A stretch of DNA of 40,847 nt from Actinomycetota bacterium (GCA_020160805.1 JAIUPO010000030.1:1-40847); one strand, 5' to 3'. Positions 26,901 through 38,764 are shown, counted from the stretch's first letter. The notes: generated by a model not told the origin, from the sequence alone. Numbers and translations: made by a program.

Positions 26901-27034
26901 CGGTCGTGACGATCTATGCCGTGACGGTCATCGGCTTGGCCTCGGGCACCTACTTGCGTCGCAAGCGCCTAGACGCCCAAGCCGAAGAGGACGCCGATGT
27001 GCGCGCTCGCTCGGCCCGGATCGTGCGAGCCTGA
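23939..27034 (+). CDS. MurJ/MviN-like lipid flippase joined to O-antigen ligase/polymerase-like domain
   Basis: 1031-aa multi-pass membrane protein in two halves. Residues 1 to about 525 resemble the MurJ/MviN branch of MOP exporters: SGITSVVATVGVFSGLLLD, FGVGFASDAWVLALRLP, then FRSIMVTVLPRISRAYGRGD. These flip lipid-linked glycans. After a polar linker (about 520-560), residues 565-1010 form the Wzy_C/WaaL-type half. It has many helices and the signature PHNDIIRSYVELGIPGLLSY, with His916-Asn917 in the ligase/polymerase loop. Such proteins polymerise or transfer the flipped glycan. A perfect AGGAGG (25560-25565) precedes an in-frame GTG (25574) at the junction, so the second half may also be made alone. 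It is followed closely by two glycosyltransferase genes. Confidence 0.8.
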   Translation: MSISEDQRTQESEKSPKAVVRQSGITSVVATVGVFSGLLLDMAWTSVFGVGFASDAWVLALRLPLAVTAVAMVVANQVLVPTFSAWESRLAPRERARAISAVIFGVTAFGLLIAALMTVFSYPLMASIGHGFADSPGKLELASRMNQIIAWYIPCVLAAEALRCWLNAKLVVGFPAAMTLVLNLVAVAMILLGPNEHEELVPLAYVAGSLVQVVAMAGMALVKGWRPALPDFGHPEVRETTRLFSRPTAGAALNPVVRVLEVSVASTLPQSSATILHFGTRLAAAVGGTIVFRSIMVTVLPRISRAYGRGDTAAFRSMTRLGMRMMFFLSVPMTILGVTLAPSITKFVFSVVPKFGAEQVATLGVVMSLYSLSFVGAGVQRSLLAPFYAMRDTKTPWRNTLYATAANIVLLLGAAPLVGTGEHAIYLFPIVYSVAQVVNVAHAWWCMRIVPGLERLPLLVPLAGSLVTGLIGGLAAWAVLRLAPADPSALRPILATVAGVGFAFGLGILAFKRGSRGTAGERGNASATKSSTPMTLVAHEQEDTYVSTTTELPAPRRAPGRADGARLFSLGNVLTAVLGVALTAWTVVGLFGNTPRMAVALPLAVVVGVALLLVAFYDLETFVLVALAMRSSLDALRTPGPAPDPHLALGLMMLGLGTFWLIARRARLGRNFPISALGVSYLAFLGIALIGVITSARWTTSVTEWSRIANIVVIFLVAEQFAARGSRLKPFVAAIGLSILVPAAVALVQLSSGAGLFVAGGFSRITGTFDHSNPLAYFSVVVLLLMVAVYPVVHDLTRLAVGVVALISLVCLGLTYTRSAWVVALLGVAILLARRRSYAALTVIAALAVLGAATPQVQARFADLETSAQLSGKPANSLAWRFAYWGESLDVAKPSPIAGVGLRTVATTTAEGKQPHNDIIRSYVELGIPGLLSYLLVLILMVWTTAKGAADAARRGVRGIERAIAEAGLVVAISVAVLSLVANLMSQAVVTIYAVTVIGLASGTYLRRKRLDAQAEEDADVRARSARIVRA
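25560..25576 (+). promoter_or_regulatory. Internal ribosome-binding site and GTG start
   Basis: AGGAGG at 25560-25565 stands eight bases before the in-frame GTG at 25574 (codon 546 of the fused gene). This point lies exactly in the polar linker between the flippase and ligase halves. It is one of the strongest Shine-Dalgarno matches in the window. A separate 486-aa ligase-like product starting VSTTTELPAPRR could be translated from it. Confidence 0.55.
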
Positions 27035-27042
27035 CCTGACCG

Positions 27043-28287
27043 ATGCGGATCCTGCAGGTCAATAAGTTTCTGTACCGACGCGGCGGGGCGGAGGGTTATC
27101 TCCTCGATCTCGCCGAACAGCAGCGCGCTGCCGGGCATCAGGTCGAATACTTCGGCATGGCGCATCCGGACAATCTGCCCATGACCTACGCCCGGCATTT
27201 CCCCTCGCATGTCGAGTTCGAGCCGCCGCCGACCGATCCGCGCGGCCGCCTCGAACTTGTCGGCCGCATGCTGTGGTCCAAGCAGGCCTATGACGGGATG
27301 CGCGCGGTCCTCGCGGACTTCCGCCCCGATGTCGTGCACATGCACAACATCTACCACCAGCTCTCGCCGTCGATGGTGCGCGCCTGCGCCAAGGCGGGCG
27401 TGCCCGTCGTCATGACGCTGCACGACTACAAGCTCGCCTGCCCGACCTACCAATTCCTCGACAAGGGCGAGGTGTGCACGGCCTGCGTCGGCGGCTCACT
27501 GACCGAGGCCGTCAAGCGCCGGTGCAAGGACGGTTCACTCGCCGCGAGCGCGATCGCCGCGGTCGAGGTCGGCGCCCACCGCCTGCTGCGCGCCTACGAT
27601 CCGGTCTCACGCTTCCTGTGCCCCAGCGCCTTCCTGCGCGACCAGATGGTCGCGGCCGGACTGCATACGACCAAGATGGTGCACCTCGACAACTTCACTG
27701 ACACCGACGTGCCGGTGCGCGAGGGCGCCGGCTCCGGTGTGCTCTTCGCGGGCCGGCTCTCGCGGGAGAAAGGCGTCGACACCCTCATTGAGGCGGCCGC
27801 GCTGCTGGCCCCGGAGCTTGGTGGCACGGTCCTCGATGTCGTCGGGGACGGCCCGGAGCGCGCCGAATGGGAGGCTCTGGCGCAGCGGCTGGCGCCGGAG
27901 GCCATTCGCTTCCACGGTCGGGTCAGCGCCGATGAGGTGCGCACCCTGCTGCGCGCATCCCGGGTGAGCGCGATCCCGTCGCGGTGGTACGAAAACCAGC
28001 CCCTCTCGGTCCTGGAGTCCTTTGCGTCCGGTGTGCCGGTCGTGGGCTCGGCGATGGGGGGATTGAACGACCTGATCACCCCCGCCGTCGACGGCGACCT
28101 GGTGCCCGCGGACGATCCCGTGGCCCTGGCGGCGGCGCTGCGGCCATACCTCATGGACCCCGAGTTGGCACAGGGCCAGGGGGCAGCGGCCCGCGAGCGC
28201 GCCCTGGCCCGCCACAATCCGCGTGGGCACGCGCAGCGGATCGAAGAGATTTACACCCAGGCCATCGGCGAGAAAGGTGCCGCCTGA
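27043..28287 (+). CDS. GT4-family glycosyltransferase
   Basis: 414-aa cytosolic GT-B fold enzyme that would add a sugar from a nucleotide donor to a lipid-linked glycan. The N-terminal acceptor domain shows RILQVNKFLYRRGGAEGYLL and DVVHMHNIYHQLSPS. The C-terminal donor domain shows GVLFAGRLSREKGVDTLIEA, VVGDGPERAEWE and the E-x7-E motif with Glu317 and Glu325 (ENQPLSVLE). A Cys-containing stretch (YKLACPTYQF, then CTACVGG) is common in this subgroup. The start lies eight bases after the flippase/ligase stop and the stop is three bases before the next glycosyltransferase, so all are one operon. Sugar specificity is unknown. Confidence 0.87.
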   Translation: MRILQVNKFLYRRGGAEGYLLDLAEQQRAAGHQVEYFGMAHPDNLPMTYARHFPSHVEFEPPPTDPRGRLELVGRMLWSKQAYDGMRAVLADFRPDVVHMHNIYHQLSPSMVRACAKAGVPVVMTLHDYKLACPTYQFLDKGEVCTACVGGSLTEAVKRRCKDGSLAASAIAAVEVGAHRLLRAYDPVSRFLCPSAFLRDQMVAAGLHTTKMVHLDNFTDTDVPVREGAGSGVLFAGRLSREKGVDTLIEAAALLAPELGGTVLDVVGDGPERAEWEALAQRLAPEAIRFHGRVSADEVRTLLRASRVSAIPSRWYENQPLSVLESFASGVPVVGSAMGGLNDLITPAVDGDLVPADDPVALAAALRPYLMDPELAQGQGAAARERALARHNPRGHAQRIEEIYTQAIGEKGAA

Positions 28288-28290
28288 GTC

Positions 28291-29460
28291 ATGCGTATCG
28301 CGATGGTGGGGCTGCGGGGCTTGCCGGCGACCTTCGGCGGGATCGAAAAACATGTCGAGGAACTCGGCGCGCGGCTGGCCCAACGCGGCCACGAGGTGAC
28401 GGTCTTTTGCCGTCCGTCCTATCTCACGCAGGCCACGAATGTGCCGGCGGAGTTTGGCTATCAGCCGCCCGCTGGCCGCCGGCCGGGGAGCTATCGCGGC
28501 ATGATTCTGCGCAATCTGCCGGCCCCGGAGGGCAAGGGGCTGGAGGCATTCGTCCACAGCGGTTTGGCGGCGGGGGCAAGCGTGGGCAAGGGCTACGACG
28601 TCGTGCACTTTCACGCGCTCGGCCCGGGGTTGTTCAGCCCGATTCCCAAGTACCTGTCCCGTGCCGGCGTCGTGCAGACCATTCACGGCCTCGATGACGA
28701 GCGCAGCAAATGGGGTCGCGGCGCGAAGGCCTTGCTCGGCGCCGGCCGCCGCTTTTCGCACACGGTGCCGGACGAGGTCGTCGTGGTCTCCCAAGACCTC
28801 GGAAATACCTACCGCGAGCTCTACGGTCGCGACACGATCTACATTCCCAATGGCGGTCCGACGCCCACCCGCGTCGCGCCCGGGGCCACGCTGGAGCGCT
28901 TCGGCCTGGAGCCCGGGCGGTATGCCATGTTCCTCGGGCGTCTGGTGCCCGAAAAGGACCCTGGGCTTGTGCTGGACGCCTGGTCCCGGCTGGACACGGA
29001 TGTGCGGCTGGCGATTGTTGGCGATTCGGCCAATACCGACCTGTTCACCGCCGATCTGCGGGCCCGCGCCGCGACCGACCCCCGCGTGGTCATGACCGGC
29101 TATGTCTATGGCGAAGACTTGAGCGAATTGCTCTGCAATGCCGCGCTTTTCGTCCAGCCATCGAAGCTCGAAGGGCTGCCGATCACCTTGCTGGAGGCGG
29201 CCGCATATGAAGTGCCGGTCGTCGTCAGCGATATCCCACCGCATCTCGAAGTCGTGCCCACCTCGGGGCCGGGACACCGCGTCTTCCCGGTGACCGATGC
29301 CGACGCACTCGCTGCGGCGATCAAGGCCGAGCTGGCCGACCCAGCGGCCTCCCGCGCGGCGGCCAGCCAGTGGTCGGCGCAGGTGGCGGCGCATTACAAC
29401 TGGGATCTCGCGACCGATCGGCTTGTCGAGGTCTACGAGCGGGCCGCGCGGCGCCGCTGA
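28291..29460 (+). CDS. GT4-family glycosyltransferase
   Basis: 389-aa GT-B enzyme. The N-terminus MRIAMVGLRGLPATFGGIEKHVEEL is typical of the rhamnosyltransferase-like GT4 group found in capsule and O-antigen loci. The donor domain carries AMFLGRLVPEKDPGLVLDAW, and the E-x7-E motif has Glu294 and Glu302 (EGLPITLLE). It is the last gene of the operon that starts with the fourth sulfotransferase. A hairpin terminator lies about 120 bp downstream. Transfer of a rhamnose or similar sugar is plausible from family resemblance, but donor and acceptor are not shown by the sequence. Confidence 0.87.
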   Translation: MRIAMVGLRGLPATFGGIEKHVEELGARLAQRGHEVTVFCRPSYLTQATNVPAEFGYQPPAGRRPGSYRGMILRNLPAPEGKGLEAFVHSGLAAGASVGKGYDVVHFHALGPGLFSPIPKYLSRAGVVQTIHGLDDERSKWGRGAKALLGAGRRFSHTVPDEVVVVSQDLGNTYRELYGRDTIYIPNGGPTPTRVAPGATLERFGLEPGRYAMFLGRLVPEKDPGLVLDAWSRLDTDVRLAIVGDSANTDLFTADLRARAATDPRVVMTGYVYGEDLSELLCNAALFVQPSKLEGLPITLLEAAAYEVPVVVSDIPPHLEVVPTSGPGHRVFPVTDADALAAAIKAELADPAASRAAASQWSAQVAAHYNWDLATDRLVEVYERAARRR

Positions 29461-29488
29461 GCGGGCCGGTCGACATACGGTCGGGGCC

Positions 29489-29563
29489 ATGACCAACGAG
29501 CGCGAGCCGATCCGCGCGGCCGAGGTGCCGGGCGCGAGCTGCACCCGGGAAGTCTGCGCTTGA
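29489..29563 (+). CDS. Possible 24-residue small protein
   Basis: A short open frame in the 194-bp gap before pth encodes [20 protein letters not shown] and then EVCA. It has two Cys near the end and ends just before the terminator hairpin at 29581. It lies 28 bp after the glycosyltransferase stop with GGGG upstream. Nothing else supports it. It may be chance or a short coding remnant, and I assign no function. Confidence 0.15.
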   Translation: MTNEREPIRAAEVPGASCTREVCA

Positions 29564-29580
29564 CCCCTGCTCTAAAGCAG

Positions 29581-29600
29581 CCGGAAGCGCACACTTCCGG
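29581..29600 (+). terminator. Hairpin terminator before pth
   Basis: CCGGAAG and CTTCCGG form a 7-bp stem with a six-base loop. It separates the polysaccharide operon from the pth-mfd housekeeping operon. Confidence 0.6.
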
Positions 29601-29654
29601 CATCCGGAGAGAAATGGGGGAGCACCCCGGCGGGGCAGGGATAATTGGACGGTT

Positions 29655-30244
29655 ATGGATAGCTGGTTGGTGGTGGGGTTGGGCAACCCCGGGGCGCGCT
29701 ATGCCGGCAACCGGCACAATGTCGGCGCGCACGTGATCGACGACCTCGCCGCGCGGGCGCGGGTCAGCCTGTCGGCGCACAAGGGCGGGCTGCGAGCGGC
29801 GCGCGTACACCTGCCCGGGCCGGGCGGGACGCCGGCCGTGCTCGCGATCCCGACGAGCTATATGAACGTCTCCGGGCCGCCGGTGCGCGAGATTGCCGGC
29901 TTCTACAAGATCCCCCCGGAGCGCATCGTTGTCGTGCACGACGAGCTCGACATCGACTTCGGTCTGGTGCGGTTGAAGAAGGGCGGCGGCGAGGGCGGCC
30001 ACAACGGGCTGCGCTCGATCACGGCGAGCTTGGCCACCAAGGACTACCACCGGGTGCGCGTCGGCATCGGGCGCCCGCCCGGCCGGATGGATCCGGCGGA
30101 CTATGTGCTGCGCGACTTCTCGGCGCAGGAGAAGCCGGAAATCGCCGTGACCGTTGCCGAGGCCGGCGATGCCGTCGAGGTGCTCGTCTCCGACGGCTTG
30201 CTCGCCGCGCAGCAACGTTTCCACTCCCCGGCGGAAGGTCGCTG

Positions 30245-30245
<1 letters not shown>
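29655..30245 (+). CDS. pth: Peptidyl-tRNA hydrolase
   Basis: 196-aa cytosolic enzyme that frees tRNA from peptidyl-tRNA released by stalled ribosomes. [19 protein letters not shown] at the N-terminus holds the conserved Asn11 and the catalytic His21. [10 protein letters not shown] and [10 protein letters not shown] supply further active-site residues, with Asp96 the expected partner of the His. [15 protein letters not shown] and [13 protein letters not shown] complete the family pattern. Length and motif order are normal. Its stop overlaps the mfd start by one base, so the two are coupled. The neighbourhood pth-mfd-mazG is common in actinobacteria. Confidence 0.97.
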
Positions 30246-33844
<3,599 letters not shown>

Positions 33845-33864
33845 TCGACGAGAGAAGGACATCG

Positions 33865-34443
33865 ATGAGCAAGTCGAAGCGGGCAGCCGCCCTGGCGCTG
33901 GCGCTGGGGAGCGCCCTAGCCCTGAGCGGATGCGGTGGCACCAATGTCGCCGCCAGCGTCGACGGCCGGGTCATCACCGAGGACTCCGCGCGGATCGTCA
34001 CCGAGCAGATCCGCAAGAATTTCGGTGAGAATGTCGGCGACTTCCAGACCCCGTCGGCGGTCAGCTATCTCATCATGGCGCCCTTCATGATCGACGCCGC
34101 CGCCGAGGCCGGCATCCCGGTCAGCGAGCAAGAGGCGCGCGCCGCCCTGACCGAGATCAGCGATCCCGCGCCCGAGACCATCGAGGTCGTGCGGGCCAAT
34201 GCCGCGATCGGCGCGCTGCAGCAGACCCATCCCGAGGCGCTGCAAAAGGCCTCCGAGAAGATGGCCGCCGCCAAGATCAGCGTCAACCCGCGCTATGGCG
34301 CCTTCGATATCGCCACCGGTCAGATGAGCGCCAAGACGCCCAACTGGATCGCGGGAAGCGGCCAGGAGCCGGCGGCGGATGGCTCGCAGGAGCCGGCCAC
34401 GGATGGCTCGGGCGGAACGCAAGAACCGACGCCGGCCGGCTGA
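33865..34443 (+). CDS. SurA N-terminal-like lipoprotein
   Basis: 192-aa predicted lipoprotein. The signal peptide has lipobox LSGC with Cys23 as the lipid site. The mature part resembles the SurA/PrsA N-terminal chaperone region (VAASVDGRVITEDSARIV, later PVSEQEARAAL and VNPRYGAFD) but has no peptidyl-prolyl isomerase domain. Actinobacteria often keep such a gene between mfd and mazG. It probably acts as a surface chaperone, although this has not been shown for the family in general. The last 30 residues are a low-complexity QEPAADGS / QEPATDGS repeat. AGAAGGA lies just before the ATG, 20 bp after mfd. Confidence 0.75.
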   Translation: MSKSKRAAALALALGSALALSGCGGTNVAASVDGRVITEDSARIVTEQIRKNFGENVGDFQTPSAVSYLIMAPFMIDAAAEAGIPVSEQEARAALTEISDPAPETIEVVRANAAIGALQQTHPEALQKASEKMAAAKISVNPRYGAFDIATGQMSAKTPNWIAGSGQEPAADGSQEPATDGSGGTQEPTPAG

Positions 34444-34473
34444 GCCGACCGGTCCGCATACCTCCTGATCCCC

Positions 34474-35247
34474 GTGACCCTCGCCGCCCCGCCCGGGCTC
34501 ACCCTGCTGCTGACATCGCCGCGGGTGGCGCCCGGCCTGCTGACGCGCGACGCGTGGCACAGTCTCGACGCAGCAGCCGCCGTGCTGGCCGCTGATGTGG
34601 CGGACCCGCTGGCCGAGGCCGTGTCGGCATCGGGGGTGGCCGTGGAGGCGCTCCCGGGTGAGCCGCCGGCTTTGGCTCGCCGCCTGGTGGAGTTGGCGGG
34701 TGCTGGGCCGGTGGTGTGGCTGATCGGGGCCGATGGCGACGAGGGCCTGACCGATGCGATCGCCGCGGAGGTCTCGCGGCTGGACGAGCCGCCGCCAGTC
34801 GAGGTGCTCGCCGGTTCGTGGGACGTCCAGGGCGCCCGGCTGCTCGATGTCGTGGCGGTGATGGATCGCCTGCGCAGCCCGGGTGGCTGCCCGTGGGATG
34901 CCGAGCAGACGCACGCGAGCCTCGCGCCATACCTGCTGGAAGAGGCTCAGGAGACGCTCGAGGCGATCGAGTCCGGGGACCGCGAGCATCTGGCCGAAGA
35001 ACTCGGCGATGTGCTGCTGCAGGTCGCTTTCCATGCGCGGGTGGCGCAGGAGGATGCGGTCGCGCCCTTCGATATCGACGATGTGGCCGCCGGACTGGTC
35101 GCCAAATTGGTCCGCCGGCATCCGCACGTCTTCGGCGAGAGCGACGCCTCGACGCCCGAGGAGGTCGAGGCGCAGTGGGCGGTCATCAAGGAGCAGGAGC
35201 GCGCCGAGAAGGCCGCCCGCGCCGGTAGGCCCGAGGCGGACGCATGA
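34474..35247 (+). CDS. mazG: MazG-family nucleoside triphosphate pyrophosphohydrolase
   Basis: 257-aa cytosolic enzyme that hydrolyses NTPs or dNTPs to monophosphate and pyrophosphate. It is thought to clear damaged or non-canonical nucleotides. The MazG domain is residues 125-250: LRSPGGCPWDAEQTHASL, then EEAQETLEAI and EELGDVLLQVAFHA hold the Mg-binding acidic residues, followed by RRHPHVFGE. About 125 residues precede it with no clear motif, a feature shared with mycobacterial MazG. There is one MazG domain, not two as in E. coli. The GTG at 34474 lies 30 bp after the lipoprotein gene. Its stop overlaps the kinase start as ATGA. Confidence 0.9.
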   Translation: MTLAAPPGLTLLLTSPRVAPGLLTRDAWHSLDAAAAVLAADVADPLAEAVSASGVAVEALPGEPPALARRLVELAGAGPVVWLIGADGDEGLTDAIAAEVSRLDEPPPVEVLAGSWDVQGARLLDVVAVMDRLRSPGGCPWDAEQTHASLAPYLLEEAQETLEAIESGDREHLAEELGDVLLQVAFHARVAQEDAVAPFDIDDVAAGLVAKLVRRHPHVFGESDASTPEEVEAQWAVIKEQERAEKAARAGRPEADA

Positions 35248-36308
35248 CGCGGCTCCGGCGGGTGGTCGTCGTCGGGGGAGCCAATGTCGATGTCGTCGCC
35301 CGGTGCGGCGGACCGGCCGATCCTGGCTCGTCCACGCCGGGGCTGGTGACGGTCTGCGATGGCGGGGTAGGGCGCAATATCGCCGAGAACCTGGCCCGGC
35401 TTGGGACCCCGGTCGCGCTGGTGGCGCCCTTCGGCACCGATCCCGAGGGCGTGGCGTTGCGGGATCGGTGCGCGGCGGTCGGGATCGAGGTGGGGTATGC
35501 CGTCGCCTCGCCGCTGCCGACCTCGCGCTATGTCGCCGTCCTCGACGAGCGCGGCGAACTCGTGCAGGGCATCAACGACATGCGCGCCGTCGACGCCTTG
35601 TCGCCTCGCGACCTCGCGCCGGCGCTGGCGTCTCTGACCTCCGCCGATGTGGTGGTTGTCGACGCCAACCTGCCGGTGCCTGTCCTCGCGGCGGTTGGTC
35701 GTGCCGCGGCTGCAGTGGGCGCCCCGGTCATCGCTGAGCCGGTGAGTGTGGCCAAGGCACCACGCCTCCTCGACACCGCCATGCCGCCCCCGTGGCTCGT
35801 GACCCCGAACGCGGCCGAGCTCGCGGCGCTGGGGGGTCTTGCAACTTCTGCTAGCAGAGATAAATCAACTCCGCACAGCGTGCAAGGTCTGCAGATTCGA
35901 CCAACCTCTGCTAGCCGAACTTCCTTGGGCGGGCCGCCGGACACGCGCGCCGCGACGGGCGGCGACGAGGCGCGCGATGACCAACTCCCCGCCGCCGAGG
36001 CCCTGCTGGAGCGGGGGGTGCAGGCCGTATGGCTGCGGCTCGGCTCCCGCGGGTCGGTGCTGGTTCGCGCCGATGGGCCGACCATCGAAACTCCCGCTCC
36101 CGCGGTCGAGGCCGCCGATGTCACCGGCGCCGGCGATGCGCTGCTCGCCGGTTTCCTACACGCGTGGGTGTCGGGTGCCGACCTGAGCGACGCCCTCACC
36201 CACGCCCACGCGGTGGCCGCCCTCACCGTCGCCGACCGGCATACGGTCCGCCCCGATCTGTCCCCGGCGCTCGTGGAGCGCTTCGTCACCACCGGAGGAA
36301 TCGCGTGA
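35244..36308 (+). CDS. psuK: PfkB-family kinase, probable pseudouridine kinase, with in-frame repeat insertion
   Basis: 354-aa ribokinase-like enzyme. The adjacent psuG makes pseudouridine the likely substrate, phosphorylated to pseudouridine 5'-phosphate. [14 protein letters not shown] at the N-terminus and [17 protein letters not shown] form the sugar lid and pocket. [17 protein letters not shown] carries the anion hole and the catalytic Asp of the GAGD motif. Between [13 protein letters not shown] and [17 protein letters not shown] is a segment encoded by the 80-bp palindromic repeat at 35843-35922 ([20 protein letters not shown], about residues 202-221, and flanks). Related kinases do not need this segment. 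It lies before the ATP-site strands, likely as a surface loop. The gene overlaps mazG and psuG by four bases each. Confidence 0.85.
   Translation: MTRLRRVVVVGGANVDVVARCGGPADPGSSTPGLVTVCDGGVGRNIAENLARLGTPVALVAPFGTDPEGVALRDRCAAVGIEVGYAVASPLPTSRYVAVLDERGELVQGINDMRAVDALSPRDLAPALASLTSADVVVVDANLPVPVLAAVGRAAAAVGAPVIAEPVSVAKAPRLLDTAMPPPWLVTPNAAELAALGGLATSASRDKSTPHSVQGLQIRPTSASRTSLGGPPDTRAATGGDEARDDQLPAAEALLERGVQAVWLRLGSRGSVLVRADGPTIETPAPAVEAADVTGAGDALLAGFLHAWVSGADLSDALTHAHAVAALTVADRHTVRPDLSPALVERFVTTGGIA
35843..35922. repeat. Palindromic dispersed repeat, copy B, inside a kinase gene
   Basis: This 80-bp element has 17-bp terminal inverted repeats (AACTTCTGCTAGCAGAG against CTCTGCTAGCCGAACTT) that match at 15 of 17 positions. 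Each end holds the self-complementary core CTGCTAG. The interior shares TCAACT, GTGCAAGGT and a GATT-GAC segment with copy A at 1430-1498. The element reads through without stop in the kinase frame, in another forward frame and in at least one reverse frame, so it can sit inside coding sequence. It has the look of a small non-autonomous element. Confidence 0.75.
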
Positions 36309-37240
36309 CTCATCCCTTGCTGCAGCTCGCCCCCGAGGTGGCCGAGGCGATCGAGGCCGGCCGGCCGGTCGTGGCGCTCGAATCGACGATCATCAGCCAC
36401 GGCATGCCCTATCCCGACAATGTCGCGATGGCCCGCGAGGTCGAGCAGATCGTCCGCGACGGCGGCGCGACGCCGGCGACCATCGCCATCCTCGACGGGG
36501 TGCCGCGCATCGGTCTGGACGCCGATCAATTGGAGTTGCTCGCGCGTGATCCGGGCGTCATCAAGGTCAGTGTCCGGGACATCCCGTATGTCGTCGCGCG
36601 CCGCGGCCACGGCGCCACGACAGTCGCCGCCACGATGCGGCTTGCCGCGCTCGCGGGCATCCGGGTCTTCGTCACCGGTGGTCTCGGGGGAGTCCACCAA
36701 GGCGGCGAGGACACCATGGACGTCAGCGCGGACCTGACCGAACTCGGCACGACGAATGTCGCCGTCATCAGCGCCGGCGTGAAGTCCATCCTCGACATCG
36801 GGCGTACCCTCGAAGCCCTAGAAACCCTCGGTGTGCCCGTCGTCGGCTATGGCACCGAGGAGTTCCCGTCCTTCTTCTCCCGCTCGTCCGGATTCCGCGT
36901 CCCGATGCGCCTCGACACCCCGGAAGAACTCGCGGACCTCATGCGAGCCAAATGGGCGCTCGGCCTGGGCGGGGGAGTGTCGATCGCGAATCCCGTTCCG
37001 GCGCAAGACGAAATCCCCGCTGAAGAGATGGATGGGGTGATTGCCCAAGCGCTCGCGGACTGCGCTGCGCAGGGCATCACCGGCAAAGACATCACGCCCT
37101 ATCTGCTCGGCCGGATCGTCGAGATCACCTCGGGTGCTTCGCTGCGCACCAATATCGCGCTGGTGCGCAGTAACGCCCGCCTCGGCGCTGCCCTGGCGGT
37201 GGCCTATGCAGCGCTGGCTGAGCCGGACCGCGTCGAGTAG
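36305..37240 (+). CDS. psuG: Pseudouridine-5'-phosphate glycosidase
   Basis: 311-aa enzyme that splits pseudouridine 5'-phosphate into uracil and ribose 5-phosphate, completing pseudouridine breakdown after the kinase. The conserved [15 protein letters not shown] holds Glu26. [14 protein letters not shown] and [20 protein letters not shown] follow, and the catalytic lysine is Lys160 in [24 protein letters not shown] and [20 protein letters not shown] complete the signature. The start is the GTG at 36305: GGAGGA lies six bases upstream and the start overlaps the kinase stop as GTGA. Length is normal for the family. Confidence 0.95.
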   Translation: MTHPLLQLAPEVAEAIEAGRPVVALESTIISHGMPYPDNVAMAREVEQIVRDGGATPATIAILDGVPRIGLDADQLELLARDPGVIKVSVRDIPYVVARRGHGATTVAATMRLAALAGIRVFVTGGLGGVHQGGEDTMDVSADLTELGTTNVAVISAGVKSILDIGRTLEALETLGVPVVGYGTEEFPSFFSRSSGFRVPMRLDTPEELADLMRAKWALGLGGGVSIANPVPAQDEIPAEEMDGVIAQALADCAAQGITGKDITPYLLGRIVEITSGASLRTNIALVRSNARLGAALAVAYAALAEPDRVE

Positions 37241-37294
37241 CCCGGTGGCGACGCGGGCCTAGCGCACACGCGCGCCAGGCGGCACACTCCGCTC

Positions 37295-38764
37295 ATGGAC
37301 GAGTATCTGGACCACGACGCGATGGGCCTCGCGGAATTGGTGCGCACCAAGCAGGTCAGCCCGGCTGAACTCCTCGCGGCCGCCCAGGCCCGCGCCGACG
37401 CAGTGAATCCACGGATCAACGCCATCGTGCGCCGACTCGACCCGCCGGTCAGCCGTGCCGGGGTTGAGGCACCCTTCTACGGCGTGCCTTTCCTGTTCAA
37501 GGATCTCGACCATCACCTCGCCGGACATCCGACCGGCGCCGGATCACGGGCCTGGCAGAGTTACGTGCATAGGGAGAATGACGTCGTCTCGGACCGGTGG
37601 CTGGCCGCCGGACTGGTCGTCTTCGGCCGGACCAATACACCGGAGTTCGGGGCCAAGGGCATCACCGAGCCCCTGGTCGGGGGACCAACCCGCAACCCGT
37701 GGAATCTCGACCACGCGCCCGGCGGATCATCCGGAGGCTCCGCCGCCGCGGTGGCCGCCGGGATCGTGCCGTGCTCCGCGGCGAGCGATGGGGGCGGATC
37801 GATCCGCATACCCGCCTCCGCCTGCGGCGTCTTCGGCCTCAAGGCCACCCGGGGACTCATTCCGGCCGGCCCGCAGCTCGGCGAGGGACTGCTCGGCTCG
37901 GTCAGCAATGGCGTGCATTCCCGCTCGGTGCGCGATACCGCCGCGATGCTCGATGTGCTCGCCGGGCCGAGCCCGACCTCGCCCTATCTCGCCGCGCGCC
38001 CGGCCACCCCACTGCGCGAGGAGATCGGGCGCGATCCCGGCCGTTTGCGGGTGGCGGTGTGCACTGACAGCGCGATCAACCCCAAGCCCGATCCCGAGGC
38101 CATCACCGCGGCCGAGGCCACCGCGACCCTCCTGGAATCGCTCGGCCACCAGGTCGAGCGGCTCCCGAGGATGCCCTATGACGACGCCGCCCTCGCCAAG
38201 GACTTCCTCACCACGTGGTTCGCCTGGTGCGCCTGGCAGGTCGCGCAGTCCAAGCGAATCACGGGGGCCGGCGATGAGGGATTCGAGCCCGACACCTTGG
38301 TCATGGCCGCGCTCGGGCGTGCCACGAAGCCGGTCGACCTCGTCGCCGCGATCGAGAACCGGCAGCGGTATGTGCGCTCGATGGCGGCCTTCTTCGAGAC
38401 CCACGACCTGCTACTCACCCCCACGACCGCGACGGCGCCCCCGCGGATCGGTGCCTTCGACCTGCCGCCGTTGGTGCAACGCGCGCAGGCTGCGCTGATC
38501 AAGGGTCGCTCGGCCGGAATTTTGCGCTTCACGCCGGTAGTCGACCAGATGATCACGCAGAATCTCGGCTGGGTGCCTTACACGCAACTCGCCAACCTCA
38601 CCGGTCTACCCGCCATGTCGGTCCCGCTCCATTGGACGCCGGCCGGGCTCCCGATCGGCTCGCAGTTCGTCGGGCGCCTGGGCAGCGAGGCGATGCTGCT
38701 GCGCCTGGCCTCCCAACTCGAAGCCGCGCAACCCTGGTGGCACCGCCGCCCGCTTGTGATCTGA
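37295..38764 (+). CDS. Amidase signature family hydrolase
   Basis: 489-aa serine amidohydrolase. The Ser-cisSer-Lys triad is visible. Lys69 lies in [11 protein letters not shown], the cis-Ser is in the [15 protein letters not shown] loop (Ser145/146), and the nucleophile Ser169 is in [20 protein letters not shown]. The C-terminal part ([15 protein letters not shown], then [19 protein letters not shown]) is standard for the family, which includes 6-aminohexanoate-cyclic-dimer hydrolases, nicotinamidase-like enzymes and GatA. It is not GatA by context, since no gatC or gatB is near. The substrate is unknown. It lies 54 bp after psuG, on the same strand, and may be separately transcribed. Confidence 0.9.
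   Translation: MDEYLDHDAMGLAELVRTKQVSPAELLAAAQARADAVNPRINAIVRRLDPPVSRAGVEAPFYGVPFLFKDLDHHLAGHPTGAGSRAWQSYVHRENDVVSDRWLAAGLVVFGRTNTPEFGAKGITEPLVGGPTRNPWNLDHAPGGSSGGSAAAVAAGIVPCSAASDGGGSIRIPASACGVFGLKATRGLIPAGPQLGEGLLGSVSNGVHSRSVRDTAAMLDVLAGPSPTSPYLAARPATPLREEIGRDPGRLRVAVCTDSAINPKPDPEAITAAEATATLLESLGHQVERLPRMPYDDAALAKDFLTTWFAWCAWQVAQSKRITGAGDEGFEPDTLVMAALGRATKPVDLVAAIENRQRYVRSMAAFFETHDLLLTPTTATAPPRIGAFDLPPLVQRAQAALIKGRSAGILRFTPVVDQMITQNLGWVPYTQLANLTGLPAMSVPLHWTPAGLPIGSQFVGRLGSEAMLLRLASQLEAAQPWWHRRPLVI

Noticed and set aside
27607-29544. A 645-codon antisense frame over the two glycosyltransferase genes, and an 882-codon one over mfd (31214-33862)
   Set aside because: The sense strand encodes well-known families with intact motifs; the antisense frames have none.
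35838-35927. CTTG flanking the kinase insertion as a target-site duplication
   Set aside because: Only four bases, not immediately adjacent to the element ends on both sides, and the resulting length does not restore the frame.
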